Below are positions 63,693 to 64,000 of a DNA stretch of 64,000 nt, in pieces. A program made the translations under genes and the position numbers. Below the pieces are notes generated by a model. The model was not told the origin of the DNA, ran no database searches, and saw only the letters and a program-made list of their open reading frames with translations. Positions within the stretch are counted from its first letter, which is position 1. The number at the start of each line of letters is the position of its first letter. This DNA is from DATKNA01 sp963755755 (GTDB lineage: Bacteria; Actinomycetota; Actinomycetes; Actinomycetales; Kineosporiaceae): positions 62,001-126,000 of the forward strand of contig CAVWLJ010000018.1 of NCBI GenBank assembly GCA_963755755.1, in the 5' to 3' direction.

Positions 63693-64000
63693 GTGCCGAT
63701 CCAGCTCGACGCCGACCTGCCGGCCCCGCTGATCCCGCTCGCCTGGCTCGTCGGCACGTGGGCCGGCGCGGGGGTCGTCGGCTACCCGACGATGGAGTCC
63801 GACCGGCGCTTCGGCCAGGAGGTGACGTTCAGCCACGACGGCCGGCCGTTCCTCTCCTACCGCTCGCAGACCTGGCTGCTGGACGACGAGGGCCGGCAGC
63901 TGGAGCCGCTCGCGTCCGAGACCGGCTACTGGCGCCCGGTGGCCGCGCCCGGAGGGCGCGCCGGGCATCGGCCTGGAGGTGCTGCTCGCGCACCCGATGG
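63693..64000 (+). CDS. Nitrobindin/FABP-like protein (DUF1794), cut by window end
   Basis: The N-terminal part shows the family signature LVGTWAGAGVVGYPTMESD, then RFGQEVTFSHDGRPFLSYRS and ETGYWRP. Nitrobindins are small beta-barrels that bind heme and isomerise peroxynitrite. A one-base break near 63955 (PGGRAG versus EGAPGIGLEVLLAHP) is visible just before the window ends. The start is GTG 63693. Confidence 0.8.
   Translation, partial: MPIQLDADLPAPLIPLAWLVGTWAGAGVVGYPTMESDRRFGQEVTFSHDGRPFLSYRSQTWLLDDEGRQLEPLASETGYWRPVAAPGGRAGHRPGGAARAPD

Noticed and set aside
1..64000. CRISPR array or ribosomal RNA
   Set aside because: No regularly spaced repeat series and no rRNA-like conserved stretches were seen.

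Overview
The window is high-GC actinobacterial DNA. Codons are strongly GC-biased at third positions. Genes use ATG and GTG starts with GGAGG-type ribosome sites and many ATGA/GTGA/TGATG overlaps. The content includes a mycothiol synthase, a GlnR-type regulator, a MutT1-type Nudix/phosphatase next to ppk, and a full pst operon. I would place it near Geodermatophilales, Frankiales or Pseudonocardiales, but I cannot name the species from the sequence alone.

Layout. 0.2-11 kb: a methyltransferase; a TetR regulator with twin operators facing a DUF1761 membrane protein; a DUF1801 protein; a tightly packed minus-strand catabolic-type operon (FAD-linked oxidase, VOC protein, hydrolase-LuxR fusion, tautomerase, hydrolase, small CxxC protein); an MMPL exporter; and a second VOC protein. 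11.38-20.94 kb: a decayed integrative island bounded by a 34-bp direct repeat that copies the 3' end of a tRNA-Lys(UUU) gene. It carries a two-component system, a DUF2252 protein, a broken IS5-type insertion sequence, fragments of LuxR, integrase and excisionase genes, a broken esterase, and a Nudix fragment joined to an integrase C-terminus. 21-27 kb: a nitroreductase, a glycine-rich protein, a molybdopterin oxidoreductase with a small partner and an HPP membrane protein, and an epimerase. 27-47 kb: two paralogous ABC-2 transporters, one preceded by a LolA/RseB-like exported protein and the other with an exported S15-type hydrolase fused to its ATPase. The same stretch holds ArfB, a SnoaL-OmpA fusion, threonylcarbamoyl-AMP synthase, a geranylgeranyl-reductase-like flavoprotein, UdgX, an MFS exporter, a YihY protein, a YbaK deacylase, a GntR-ABC operon and a DUF1508/histone-H1-like protein. 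47-64 kb: a phosphate and redox block with a metallophosphoesterase, DUF47 plus Pit, pstSCAB behind two PHO-box-like repeats, mutT1, ppk, mshD and glnR, then a hydrolase, a membrane protein, a VOC protein, a 33-residue membrane peptide and the start of a nitrobindin-like gene.

Functional picture. The right arm couples phosphate uptake (low-affinity Pit, high-affinity Pst), polyphosphate synthesis, nucleotide clean-up and mycothiol synthesis, with a nitrogen regulator alongside. The left arm looks like small-molecule catabolism and efflux.

Caveat. About thirty single-base reading-frame breaks interrupt otherwise well-conserved genes, including pstA, pstC, pstS, mshD and the molybdopterin enzyme. 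They usually sit in G/C runs, and both sides of each break keep family sequence. Outside the island I read these as probable sequence or assembly indels, so I report such genes as single CDSs with the break noted. Inside the island the damage is heavier and looks real.
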